From contig CAJNOL010000856.1 in the NCBI GenBank assembly GCA_905250125.1, forward strand, positions 1-64,000: a DNA stretch of 64,000 nucleotides, written 5' to 3'. Positions within the stretch are counted from its first letter, which is position 1; each line of letters starts with the position of its first letter. The position numbers were made by a program, and so were the translations under genes. Below, in pieces: positions 1 to 12,821 of this stretch. Below the pieces are notes generated by a model, which was not told the origin of the DNA, did not search any database, and saw only the letters and a list, made by a program, of their open reading frames with translations. Origin of the DNA: Rotaria sordida (taxonomy: Eukaryota; Rotifera; Eurotatoria; Philodinida; Philodinidae).

Positions 1-1030
1 CAAGTTCTGGAAGTGTTGTTATTGAATAGAAAAAAAAATCCGTTTAATCAATCTTCTATCCTTACGGCTATGTTTATTTTGCTCACCTTTTTTTTCTGTT
101 TTTATCCTCTATCGTTGCCATTCTTATTATTGTTTAAAAAAAAATATAATATCTCACACGTGTATGTGTATAGTGTTCATTCAAGCGTTTTTCTTTTTGG
201 ACCTGCTGTGACTTGTTTAAAGTATTTTTCATGATGAGAAAGAAATGATATGCTACTTAATGCCGCACAAAACTCTTGAATTAATTGACCACGAAAAATT
301 CAATTTTATATTTAAAGATCAAAAGAAAAAGTTCAAAAATCATTTATCGATACAGGTGTATGTATGCGTGTGTTCTTTTTCTACTAGCATTAAATTGATG
401 TTCATATTGCTTGACCATTATTATGTTTAGTTAACCATATCCAGACATTTTGTCTTATATCATTACATCATTTTTATTTTAATGTCTAAAGCTATTTGTC
501 AAATAAAGAGATGCACTGCTGATGCCATCAAATCGTTTTTTTTTATCAAATGACAAGCTGTGACCATTGTCATTGTCTTTTTTCTTTCTTTTTTCAATAA
601 ATCGATCCGACAGACGAATGAATGCATAAAAAAAATCTTAATATCAAATGAGGAAATAAATATCACATTGGTTGAATTTTCTTTCCTCAGGTAAAAATAT
701 CCAATAGGAAGTGAACATGATTTGATGATTGAGATATTTTCTTTTTCCTATCCAATCAATCCATTCACCTTTTTTTTTTTGTTCCTCTTTTATAAATCAA
801 GCACTTCTCTTTCTACAACGATCGTTTACAACTAAGGTAACAACTGGACAAAAATCATATTATCTTGATGATGCCCTGCTTTTCTGTGACCCTCTTTTTT
901 TTATTAACGTCAAGCGCAACAGGTTTCTGAGTGTTTGAGAACAAACTGATGCCGTATTAATCACAAAGAAAATTCAAGAGAAAATTCTAAGATTAATTGT
1001 AATAAATTCTTTTGTTTTCTTTATTTTTAG
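1..1030. other. upstream/intronic sequence of bHLH gene
   Basis: AT-rich sequence with poly-T tracts and no convincing coding exon. A pyrimidine-rich stretch ending in AG at 1029–1030 looks like the splice acceptor of the bHLH exon that follows, so at least part of this stretch is probably intron. A possible donor (AAG|GTAACAAC) lies near 835, but I could not identify a start-codon exon with confidence. The short open frames here are low-complexity (F, K, S rich) and look like chance. Confidence 0.45.
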
Positions 1031-1385
1031 CTCTATCAAAAAAAAAAAAAAAACAAACAAAACACTGGCTTATTATCCACAATACGAGGACCTCGGTCCT
1101 GTTTCTTCAACTTCACTACCGTCAGTTACTTATCAACATCCATCAGTCTATTCCAATTCTAATACATGGTTTAATGGAATATCTGATAATGAACATAATC
1201 ATAATCATCATCATACATCATCTCCATCACATCTTCTAGCAACATATCATCTAAATAATGGAGAGTTAGTTCCGGATGTTTATCGTTTACCAATTGAGAA
1301 TACAAATCCAAATTCATTTTATGTACCTTATCAAACAACAGTAGTTAATTCTGATAATGATGATAATGATTTAGAAGATGGTTCC

Positions 1386-1416
<31 letters not shown>

Positions 1417-1766
1417 CAACATATCATTTATCAAAACGAATAAATAACAATTCAACAAATACTAATAATAATAAAATGACAACAACAGATCAACGTCGAC
1501 CAACACGTCCAAATGGATCAAAACGAAAACGAAAACGTGTTTTAAATGGTGTTCAACGTGCTGAAGCAACACAACGTGAAAAACGACGTATGCTTAAACT
1601 TAATCGAGCATTTGAAGAGTTAAGAAAAGTTTTACCAGTAACAGAATTTGCGCGAAATAAATTATCACGTTCAGAAACACTTAAATCTGCTATTGATTAT
1701 ATTAATCTTATGTTCGATATGCTTGATGCCGCAAAAGGTCATCATCATTCCTCATCTTGCTTATAA
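1031..1766 (+). CDS. bHLH transcription factor, 3' exon (5' incomplete)
   Basis: An open frame runs without a stop from a probable splice acceptor at 1030 to the TAA at 1764–1766. An internal ATG lies at 1476, but the frame stays open for about 148 codons upstream of it. That upstream part reads as a plausible Ser/Asn/His/Tyr-rich activation region followed by a poly-Asp run from a GAT repeat. Counting from the ATG at 1476, a Lys/Arg block (residues 16–21) is followed by a basic helix-loop-helix domain (about 28–83). Recognisable pieces are QREKRRMLKLNRAF (basic part and helix 1), LRKVLP, and KLSRSETLKSAIDYI (loop end and helix 2). The spacing fits class A tissue-specific bHLH factors (Ascl, Ptf1/Fer, Neurogenin groups), which bind E-boxes as dimers with E-proteins. 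I cannot assign a subfamily. The C-terminus stops soon after helix 2 with a His/Ser tail. The first exon or exons were not found. Confidence 0.8.
1386..1415. repeat. (GAT)n microsatellite in coding sequence
   Basis: About ten GAT triplets encode the poly-Asp run in the bHLH gene. The region is prone to length change by replication slippage. Confidence 0.85.
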
Positions 1767-4700
1767 TAATGTATTTGTATTTTGTCAAATAAAACACACA
1801 TAAAAAAAAATTTATTCAATATTCATCGAAATTTATATCATGATTGTTATTGTTTATAATAAATTTAACTGGGTTTTTTTGTGTTTAGATTAAATATGAA
1901 ATTATAATTGATAAAATCTTGCAAGAAGAAAGGCTATAGATTTTATTAAATTGATATGTTCTTCTAATTCGAATGCCTACTTATAATATATAAACTACTT
2001 CCTTATTGCATTTCTGTAGGATTAAGTAAAAGAATGGTGAGGAGATCTATTCTAAAATAGATAGAATAAAAACAGTCACTCTGTGATTAGCAACAGGAAC
2101 TACATTGTGTTTCACATTTTAATTCTTCAGGGGTTGTGCTAATAATTTTTTTTCATGTATCTTACAAGTTTTAATGCTTTCAAGCTTTTAGCATGGATAT
2201 AGTATGGCATGTGTGTACTAGAATTTTTAAACTAACTAATTTAAAATATGAGATGTTCATAGCGTGCATTGACCGAGAAATTTGAATTTCAAGGTATTTA
2301 CAGTCTATGTCATGTGGTCACACTTCAAAATTTCAGCAACATTTTTTTTTCTTTTTTTTTTTCGTCATGGTTGGATAGAGCTCGGCGAATTACATAAAAC
2401 AATATCAAAGATATTCAAAAGCGATTGTACAATAGTCGGAATTTTGTGTCTATTACTCTTATATTTAACAATAATAGTATGTTGAATTTGTTCGTCAAAT
2501 TGCTTTTGAATATGTATGACATTATGTTTTCTTATGTAACTCGCAGAACTCTAATTCAATCACAACGAAAAAAGAAAAATAAATGCTGCTACAATTTTGA
2601 ACTATGGTCACATGAAATAAATTGTGAATACATTGAAATTCGATTTTCTTGGTCCGTGTACATTATGGGCAACTCATATTTTAAATTAGTTAGTTTGATA
2701 CTAAGCGCATTTATCTTCTTAACTTACAATATATGATCTTTCATTGTTAAAAAAATTTGTAATCAATACAACATGACAATTGTTATTAGTTTTATTCAGC
2801 GAAAAAAAAACGCATCGATTATAATGTTCATCGTTAATAGCATTGTAGATTTTTTTCAATGTATATTTACATTATGCCATTTTATTTTGATGAAATATGT
2901 CCTTTTCCTTTTTTTCTATATCACAATATTTGATTGTTCACACATAATAAGACAGACTAACCTACCTCAAGTACTCAAATACGAGACTATACTTTAACCA
3001 ATTGAATACATATAGACAACTATCCATGTCTTCTCTTCTTGGCAGCTGCTGGTGTGATCAACTTATCTGCTTGAATTTAATATAGGTAGTACTGTACAAA
3101 TGTACTAAATTGAACAATTGGTCTCCACTTAATATCAACTTGACACGTATATCAAGATGATTCAGTTAGCTCATACTCAAAAAAGAAGAGAGACGAACAA
3201 GGAGGAGAAACACACATGTATAGATGTGCATTTGAGTATGTCTTCATGGAATAATGAACATCGTGGCATACTTATCAGATCTATTGAAAGACACACCTTG
3301 AAACAAATTAATATATTGTAGAAAATTGAAAATATAGTTCTACTTTTTTTTTTTATTTACAATTTTCTATAATGTTCGGTCGTTCAATCTATTGATTTAC
3401 TACTGATTTTACAGCAAGCATGATTTGGTTGTTCTTAACTTTATTAGATAATTTTTTCAATCAATTCAAATGTATTTTAAAAAGTGTATTCATCAGCTTT
3501 GTTGAAAGAGTTTTAATACAAAAAAAAAAAAATTATATAAAATGAATTCGAAAAACAAATCAATTGTGCATTAGAATTGTTCATTCGAATTATTCACTGC
3601 AAAATTTTCATAATACAATAAAAATGATGATTTCATCAATCAATAGGACGATGAACAAGATCTTCTTGGTTTGCTACAACTGTATTTAAGTCATAAATAT
3701 TAAAAACTATAAAAGTTACAGAAGTACATATAACAAATATCACTTATAGAAGTACCATAGTTGTTAAATGATGCTCATGACTTAAACGAATAATATTGAT
3801 TTGATGATTAGTTAATGTTTGAATATTAAACAATACTAATAATCAAAATGTAATCATAATAAACATAACCAAACATTCAACAGAACAGGAAGATAAAAGC
3901 AAGAAATACATTTTTTTTATAACCTAAACTAATTATTATACATATATCAGCAAGTGTATTTCAATAGAAACGAAGCCAATATTTCATGAAAAAAACTAAA
4001 CACGACAAGCAAGTATAACCTGATAACGAGCTAATACAAAACTATCAAGATGTCATCAAGTAGTCATTGATAAAAATTGATCAATTGCTATTAAAGATAT
4101 ACTAGTTAATGAAAATAAGATACAAGATCGTGCAAGAAATTAGCAGTGGCGCCAGGTTAGACAGGAAGATGAGGCTGAGCTCCCATCAGACATTCTGTGG
4201 AATCACCGTTAGCAACGACGTTTAAAATTTTCCAGAGGGCTCAGCTTTCCTCTACCTTCCTGTGGCGCCGCTACTACACTAAATGTACAAATTTTACAAG
4301 ACTATAATACATATGCGAGATTAACAATATTGAATATTGAAGTAATTGTTAAATAAAATTCACATTTTGTTTTACGAAACGTTCTTTAATGTAGTAAATC
4401 TAATTCTATTCAATAATCCACAAATAACTTCTGTATTAAATTTAAATAATCTAATATAAATATTCACTTGTCAGATGATAAAATTGATTTTTAAAGAATA
4501 GTTTATAGTTTTATTCGGTATATCTCACATCAAAATAAACATCGGTCTTTTTAGTTAACAATAATAAAAATACGGAAAATATTTTTATAGCTTTTTCTTG
4601 GTAAAAATTACGATTGAATACACTCGATTTCTTCTGATAGAAATAAAAATCTTAAAAATAATTTCTGTCGACATATTAACAGGATAAGACATGCCCGAGA

Positions 4701-7700
4701 TAAAGATCAACAACAGAGAGTTACACAGTTAGGAATATACTGAAATTAATGAACTATCCCTGCAAATTTTGTGTAAGTGCAAAAGTTCATTGTGACAAGA
4801 ATTATGAAGCTTATTATATTGTTATTTTTAGAATGATTAAAAAAATCTCATTCCAACCACCTATTAATTTTATGAAATTATCCAGATGCGATTTTTAGAT
4901 TACAACGTTTATCATGTTCATGTCTTTAATATAAAATTTCTGAGCGCTCCCTAGACAAATCGATAATTAGAAATGTTCAGATAAGCATAGACTTAACAAA
5001 AAAAAAGAGGACTTTTCTTTTAATAACTGTTAGAAATGTAACTTTTTAATCTAACAGTGAAAATATAAAAATAGACAAGAAGCTTACAGTGAATATTTAC
5101 GAACAGATAAGTATATTAAAAAAAAACAGATTATTATGAAGAAAAAATTTAGTGAAAATAGATGAAAATTATTTTTGTGATATTAATTAAATAGTCTTAT
5201 GAAGTGATTTGTTTTCTTGTCTTATCTTTAGGATGTTACGGTATATTGAGTGGATGTAAAATAATAATAAAAAAAAAGAAATTCAAACAGGCTAGCACAT
5301 TGGTAACGAACTGATTAGTTCTTAATAGTTAATTATCTAATATATGAATAAACGTTTTAAAACCATTGCAAGATAACAAGGTGGTACCTGGTGAATATAA
5401 CAAAGGACGAAGTTGACTCTTATGGAATAAAATACGTAATATAAACATGTAATATACATTTTAAATATAATCATTTGATTATCTGACTAAACTATATGTC
5501 AAGAATAGAGTCATTATCTTCATATGCTTTTGTCCAGAATATCCAATCGAAGAATGTATATAGTTTCTAGTAAGAAACAGTTCATTATTTTCAAAATTTA
5601 CTCTGGTTGGTCTTTTTCAAAGAACCACCACTTATTATTATTTTATATAGATTTCTATTATAATTTAATTTCTAGCCTAGAAGTTTATTCATTTGATTTC
5701 GTATTCTACAAATCTCTGCCACCTTTGAATGAATGTCCAGAAGTTTCTAATAAATTGAAATGATTCCGAAGTAGTAAGAGAATATCAATTGTGGCATTGA
5801 GAAAATATTTGCTTGAATATACCTTTTCTCTCATAACAAAAATTCTGATGAAAAAATATTTAGAGCATCGATGCGCATCGTTTAGTGAATACTATATTTA
5901 AATGTCATTGATCTTTTTGTCTTTACTCTAGAGAAATCACCGAATCACAACTTCCAAGTTTATATTCTGAAGAGTGACAACAAACTACGCACATATAAGA
6001 TTAGTGGTTTTTTTTACAAGGATTTTTTTTTCCTAAAAAGAATTTTAGTATCATAAAAAATGAACAAAGAAAAGAAAAACTAATTATTATTTATTATTCG
6101 TCTTATAGTTTCATTTTATCTTTGTGTACGATACGATACATCATGTTTATTTTTATATTATCTCATTATAAGGCTAGTTTATTTGTACTATTTATTTTCT
6201 AAGAAATTAGTTAAATTGATTTTTTATCGTATTCATTCTGCTTTTTTCTACTTACATCTCTCTTTCTTTAATACTGTCTATTATTTACCATACATTTTAC
6301 CCCTCAATTTTACTTCTTTTTTTTTCTACACTAATTATGAATAATTTCCAGTATTAACAAAATAAAAACAAATACATTATAATATTTTTCTAAAAATAGA
6401 CTAACAAGATTAGAACTTGAAATAACAATTAATATACTGTAAAATCTATTTGTTGTTTTGAAATAGAAGTCGACAAACTCTACTAACATACTATACATAT
6501 ATCGGGTGTGACAAAAATTTTGAAACATTTTTTACTCGGATCACAGAACCAAATCTTCATAGGTATTTCCAAAATTTCAACAGACTACTAACATTGACCA
6601 CATGTGTCATCATGTTATTTCTCGCAAGGTAAAATCGGAAAAGTCCATTTTGTAATTGACAACTAAGGTCATTTTTAATCGTATCTATGTTAGATAAAAT
6701 GAAGTGTTTCAAGTACTGTAAAAAAAAACTAAAACGTTCATCACTCCACTAGTACTGCTTATTCTCAACGTAAACATTTGAGGAAATTTAATCTACTGAT
6801 TTGTACATCGAGCTTACTGGCTTTAGATGATATATTTGAGAGCAACACAGTAAAAAAGAACGTTTCGCTTCAAGGCAAAACATCTAGATCGATTCGCACA
6901 AACGTTGTTTTTTACTTGTATTTGAGATAAGAATGAATAATAATTCTCATACTTTGAAGGCTACACTAGGTTTCTGGTTGACTTCAAACATTATAGCCAA
7001 ATATGAATGAACAATAGTTATCAAAACCAAAATTCGACTTTTTTAGGTTTCCCCGTAGAAAATAACACGATGAGATACTTGTTTAGTACTAGCAGTCTAT
7101 TAAAATTTTCAAAAATAGCTATAAAAATTTGGTCCGATAATCCCAGTTGAACATTCAACGGCACATCTTTTGAGAAAAAAAAAAGATCAACATTTTATCA
7201 TGTTCCTGAACAGAGTTACATACAAAACTTTTGTCGTTCTCGTATCTCAGAATATTATCTATTTTAGTTTCTCATATTCAGAATCAAAATACAGTATACA
7301 ATAAAAAAAAAAATTTAAAATCAGAAATTTTCTCTTTAATAATGATACTCATGTTATGTTATAGTATAATGTCTAGACAAAATATCCTTGATAAGGTAAG
7401 GTTGTAGACTGAACCTTGAATAGGCATTGTAATTTGATTTGAAATACTTTTTCATTGAAATGTAAATGACATTCAATTGTTTATATAGAATTGGTAACAT
7501 GAATACAGCTAAGCATACGCGCCGTGTTCGTATAAATACTGAACAGTGATCCAATCGACATGTACCTTTTTTTTTTTGGTAGTAGTGTATCTCTGTACTG
7601 TATGCTCAGCATTATTTATCTGTCTTGAAGATAACTTTGAGAAAATTTTATGAATATATATTCCAAGAGAAAATAATTGTTACTGTTCTCATATGTAATT

Positions 7701-8426
7701 CTACTTTATATTATGATATTTCAACATTTACATTTCGAATAAACATTCATCATGAATAAAAAATATGTAAAAATCTTGTAAAAACAAAATTTTTATTCCA
7801 AATACAACAAGATAATTTTTCTTTTTCTGACAAAATAATTCTATTGATTTATCTCTAAATTAAAACAAAAAAAAAACAAATTTCATTGAAATCGTATTGC
7901 TTTAGTCTTAGCATTCTATATACCAAAAAAAACCAAGCAAAAAGTTCAATTTTATTTGATTTTTCTTTTTCATACACACATATATATATATATATGTTTT
8001 TGTCGCGTTCTTCTTCTCTTACTAAATCGACAAAGACATAATACAAAGAACGTTTATATGACGAGATGATGATCATTATAATAATAATAATATATATATA
8101 TACTTATAAAAAAAAAAAAGAAAAAGAACAATGTAAATATAGAGAAGAAGAAAGACTGACAAGAAAGAAAGAAAGTTGAACAGTTGGCACACAACAAATT
8201 AATCGATGAGAGAAAAAAAAATAAACTGAGGAAAACCAAACGAAAAAAAAAAGTGAACAACAACAGATAACAAAAGACATAATACAAATGAAAGAGAGAA
8301 GGAACTGAGTCAAGAATATATGTATAATATATAGACATTAGACAAGCATTTTAAAAAAAACATATATAATTAAAGACAAGGAAAAAAAATGTAGGAGAAA
8401 CACACACACACACATATTTAAATATG
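1767..8426. other. 6.7-kb gene-poor spacer
   Basis: AT-rich, with frequent poly-A/T runs and TA microsatellites. All open frames are short and low-complexity. The only structured items I see are the small inverted-repeat element at 4141–4276 and a terminal-repeat-like motif near 6493–6535. A (CA)n run lies at about 8401–8415, just downstream of the FBXW7 stop codon. Confidence 0.6.
4141..4276. mobile_element. 136-bp MITE-like element with terminal inverted repeats
   Basis: This short island is clearly richer in G+C than its surroundings. Its first 14 bases (TAGCAGTGGCGCCA) match the reverse complement of its last 14 (TGGCGCCGCTACTA) at 12 of 14 positions. The similarity continues inward less perfectly: GACAGGAAGATGAGGCTGAGC on the left pairs with GCTCAGCTTTCCTC-type sequence on the right. 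It has no coding capacity. It could be a small non-autonomous DNA transposon. I see no clear long target-site duplication. Confidence 0.5.
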
Positions 8427-11400
8427 CTATGAACAGATCGTCGTACGATCAAAATCGAGCATGATCACTTTTGTATCTTCAGTGCTATTACGGCTTCCAG
8501 CTGCACATACTAACGCAGAATCTGTACATTTTATACGCCAGACAACACCTATAAAAATGAGAAATATCATATAATAGTTCGATAAGTCTATTTCCGAATA
8601 TTCTTTAACTCAACGATAGGATAGTTAGACACCTACATCGAAGTTAACTAAATGTTTCACTAATAAATCAGATTTAATACAAATTTTTTGAATTGTAAGT
8701 TTCATTCTTTGGTATTCACTGTACAAACTGACATGTTTTCGAAATTCGATTGGTGCCTATTCACATAAGAAAAACTCAGGAATTCCAAGTTCTTTAGTCT
8801 TGTAAAAGCTATCAACTATACTAGAAATTTTGAAAACTTTAAATCTCGGTGGGACTACATTCAAAGATTCTGAAATTTTATGCGCAAGCTAGTCTAAGTA
8901 AGAACTTTGTATATGCAAAGTTTTAGGTTAAAATTCGACAATAAAATTTTATCGAAAATGTTGATTCCTATCAAACGGAGCAGTGAATTTGAATTTCGAA
9001 GTCTTGATAGATTTGTTTTTATACTTTTGAAATTTTGTTGAACGTTGTTTTTTTTACTTTTTCAAGCTTTTTGATTATTTTCTATTCAAATCCACAAAAA
9101 CTCGTTATTGAATCCTATGTTAGTGAATTCACTACAAATTGAATATCTCGGGTTAACAATCGACAACGATGCGATACCTTTGGAAGTTATTTTGATTTAA
9201 TGATTCATCACTACTGGGTAAAATATGGATTCAATATCTGTTAATCATTTCAAACTCTTTCCCATCATAAGTATTTTTTATAGATCTAAAAAAAACTTAA
9301 TTTTTGTATTACAATCAAAATTGACAACTATAAATACTATTTGTAAACTTCTCTCACCAGATTAAAAACTTGAAACGCTTCTTTTTTCATCAAAAAATAA
9401 AAAACAGCTGATTGGATAAAGACACGATGAAGATCTTCAAATTCTGTTTTGATAGATTATTTCTAGGACATCCTGTACATCAGGTTGTACGATGAATATC
9501 CAAGAATAAAACTCATGGTTCAAAAAAAAACCTGTAATATTCAATCTAATTTACTGGTAAGCAATTTAGAGAGATCCGATCACTGCTAAAAAAATTACTG
9601 CGATACAAGTCTCAAATGATAGTTCATTAATCTTTTTAAAGCCTAGACAAATATTGCTTTATATTTTTTGCGAAACTTAATAAACGATCGCATCTATGAC
9701 AAAATGAATAGTTATAATCATAATAACTAAATATTCAAAGATTCTTTCTAATCATAATTACAATAATTTCATATTAATTTTAATCTTATGAACATTTCTC
9801 AATCCTATAATTTGATCTTTCCGATTTGATCTACTAATATTAATTTAACTACTCAGACATATCTTATGAGCACAAATTGACCTTTCTTTTTTTCTCCACA
9901 TTTTTTTTCATTCATGTAATAAGATTTTTTTTTCTTACCTCCATTTCCAGCTGATTCAAGTGCAACAAGATTTCGAATAAAATCTCCTGTTTCTAAATCC
10001 CATAATTTAACAGTACCATCATCTCCTGAACTAACAACATAATTAAGTACAACTTGAACCCATGTTACTGCTGATGCATGTTTATTACGTCCTGTAAAAG
10101 AAGAAAAAAAAAAGAATTTTGTTATTTTTTAATCTAAAATTAATTATTCAATTAAGAGAATATCTTCTAACCAGCAAGTGTATGTAAACATTTTCCAGAA
10201 TCAATATTCCAAATTTTTACAGTTGAATCTGCATTACCAGAAACAAGAATATTTCCACGTAATTGCATACCACTTGTTAATGATAAATGACCAGTTAATT
10301 GATGTATACATGTACCTTGTTCAACATCCCACACACGAATCATACAATCTAATGAACCAGATACAATATGTTTACCATCAAACTAAATTTATTTAACAAA
10401 AAAAAATATATATATATTTCAAAAAAAAATTTTTTCTTAATAATTTAAATAACATACGACAAGTGAATATACTCGATTTGTATGTCCTTCAAGTGTGTGT
10501 ACACATCGTTCTTGATCAGGTAGCCATACACGTATTGTATGATCATATGCACCTGATACAACATATTTTCCATTATAACAAACACATCGTACAGCTGCTG
10601 TATGACCACTTAACATATGAAGACGTTCGCCTGTACGAATATTCCATACACTAAATAAAAATAAAAATAAAAACAAGATACAGTAAAACTTCTCATAGTG
10701 AACATTGCCATATAGTTCTATGGTGAACGCTTTTGAAAAGTTTCAATGATGTCTACAACAAGGAAATTTTACTATATATTGTAATAATTGTTAATTTTTT
10801 TTATGCACTATCACCATTGAGATACCTAGAAAACGCGTCTATTCCCTATAAAAAAACCTAGTCCTCGTATAGTGAACACTTTTGAAAAATCTAAAAGATG
10901 TCCACTATATAGAGGTTATAGTATTTAAAACATTCTCTTTTTTTTGTTTAAATCCTTACCGAACAGTTGCATCACGTGACCCAGATACAACAATATCATC
11001 ATGTAATGCTAAACAACGTACTGTCGACGTATGTCCATATAATACATGTTGACATACACCTGTATTAATATTCCATACACGTATTGTTCGATCTGTACTT
11101 CCACTAACAATTAAATCATCTGTCATTTCACTGCACCATACACCACCATTATGTCCTATTAATGTTTGTTCACACTAAAAATAAATCATTTTCAAAAAAA
11201 ACACAATAACAACAATAAAATTCAATATTTTACTTGTCCAGTAGCAACAGACCAAATTTTTAATGAATTATCATCCGAACCAGATACAATACGTTTACCA
11301 TCAAATTGTAAACAAGTTATAACAAAATCTTCATGACCACGTAATGTTAATGGTTCAGGTAATGGTTGTCCATGTTGCCAAACATATTCTAAATGTTTAT

Positions 11401-11825
11401 GACATGTATATGAACGTTTCCATTGATTATCAATAATATCATCAAATATAGTTTGTGAACTTTTTAATGGAATGAATTTTGTTTGACATAAACGTTTCCA
11501 TAATAATATATCATTACATGTATCATACCAAGCACGACATGTACGTGATGCTCGTGTAACATCACTTGCTGGTAAATATTTTAATACATGTAATGCTAAT
11601 TCATGTGGAAGATCACGAATAAAATCACGTTGAAAATAAGGTTCAATTTGATTTCTAATATGATTCAATTGAAGGGTATTTGTTGAACATGTACGTATGA
11701 GTGCTTCAGTTGCACGACTACGATCATCATTTGACATAGCCCAAAAAACTGTTAACCAATTAATTACATTGTCAGATAATGGTGGTGATGAGGGAATTGA
11801 TAGAGAATCAATGGAATTCGATGAA

Positions 11826-11872
<47 letters not shown>

Positions 11873-11882
11873 NNNNNNNNNN

Positions 11883-11933
<51 letters not shown>

Positions 11934-12585
11934 CTATTTAAATTAATTGATGTAATTAATTTCAGATCAGTCTGTTCACGAAGATTACTATAAAGAAAAG
12001 AACTTTTCATTTTTTGATTTAATATAACATATGTTTGTATGTTCATTTTTATATATAAAATACTATTTTTACAAGAAAAAGAAAAACTTGAGCATTGTAT
12101 CACATTAGCATATAAGTGACACCCTCGTTGATCTTTATCGATTATTAAAGTAGATGACTGTATACAAAGCATTAACTGACTTATTTCTTTTTAATCGTGT
12201 AGTTACCATAGTAAGTGCTTTTTTTTTTCTTTTCTTTTACTCAATACATAATTTATAGTATGTTAAGCCGTCGATTTATTTGCGTCATATCTTAAATACT
12301 CTTTTGCATATATAATTTATGCATATATTAAATCCATCGATTATTATTATTGATTTTTCTTTTGTCTTACCTGTTACAAAGACGTTTTGGATCGTTAGTT
12401 GTAATAAGTGATTCTTCAATTGTTAATTGTCGTTTTCCAGGTGATCGTGGTGGTTGTATTAATGAACTAGTATAATCATGAAATATCTGATTTGTTGTTA
12501 CACAATCATTAACAATCTGATCTATTAATGATGGTGAACTTGATCGATCTGGTGATGATAATAGACCTACAGAATCTGATGACAT
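8427..12585 (-). CDS. FBXW7: F-box/WD40 protein FBXW7 (Cdc4/Archipelago/SEL-10)
   Basis: Substrate receptor of the SCF (SKP1–CUL1–F-box) ubiquitin ligase; it binds phosphodegrons on cyclin E, MYC, Notch and others. Seven exons: 12585–12371, 11987–11234, 11174–10960, 10650–10458, 10382–10172, 10091–9939 and 8548–8427. All junctions are GT–AG and phases agree, giving about 620 residues including gap residues. A short N-terminus is followed by a long poly-Ser tract, then the F-box ([19 protein letters not shown]) and eight WD40 repeats (for example [13 protein letters not shown] and [12 protein letters not shown]). The three arginines that read the phosphodegron in human FBXW7 (R465, R479, R505) sit in conserved contexts here: [14 protein letters not shown] and AAVRC. 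The C-terminus, [20 protein letters not shown], closely matches the animal family. The last intron is about 1.39 kb; intron 3 carries a MITE. Ten Ns interrupt the poly-Ser codons, so the tract length is unknown. CDC34 lies immediately upstream on the same strand. Confidence 0.96.
10681..10921. mobile_element. 241-bp Tigger/pogo-like MITE in FBXW7 intron 3
   Basis: The left end CAGTAAAACTTCTCATAGTG and the reverse complement of the right end, CTATAACCTCTATATAGTGG, are imperfect inverted repeats of about 24 bases, flanked on both sides by TA (10679–10680 and 10922–10923). TA target duplication and a CAGTA-type terminus are typical of pogo/Tigger-class Tc1/mariner relatives. Part of the interior repeats the terminal motif (GTGAACGCTTTTGAAAA and GTGAACACTTTTGAAAA). 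There is no open frame, so it is non-autonomous. It sits wholly inside an intron. Confidence 0.6.
11826..11931. repeat. (GAT/ATC)n trinucleotide repeat with assembly gap
   Basis: A long GAT repeat on the + strand encodes poly-Ser (TCA) on the FBXW7 strand. Ten Ns (11873–11882) sit in its middle, so the true repeat length was not resolved by the assembly. On the + strand the same repeat gives a spurious poly-Asp open frame. Confidence 0.9.
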
Positions 12586-12821
12586 TATCTAGAATGACAA
12601 TAACATCAAAGTCAGCACCTCTAGATTTTACATATAAATGAAAGAGAGAAGAAAAGAAAAAATTTTTTAGTTAAATTTTGGGGTTTTTTTTTTGAAATCT
12701 ACAGAGAACGAAGAGACAATGAAAAACGAAAAAAAAAAAAAAAGTAAAGTTAAAGACACGTCTTTGATTGTAAGACAAAAAGCATTAACATATGTCATAT
12801 TAATTAAATCACAGTTTATTC

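Noticed and set aside
8054-8338. Phe/Leu/Tyr-rich minus-strand frames downstream of FBXW7
   Set aside because: Translations of poly-T and TA runs; no coding signal.
11697-11993. Plus-strand poly-Asp open frame
   Set aside because: It is the antisense reading of the FBXW7 poly-Ser exon; FBXW7 is supported by homology and splice phase.
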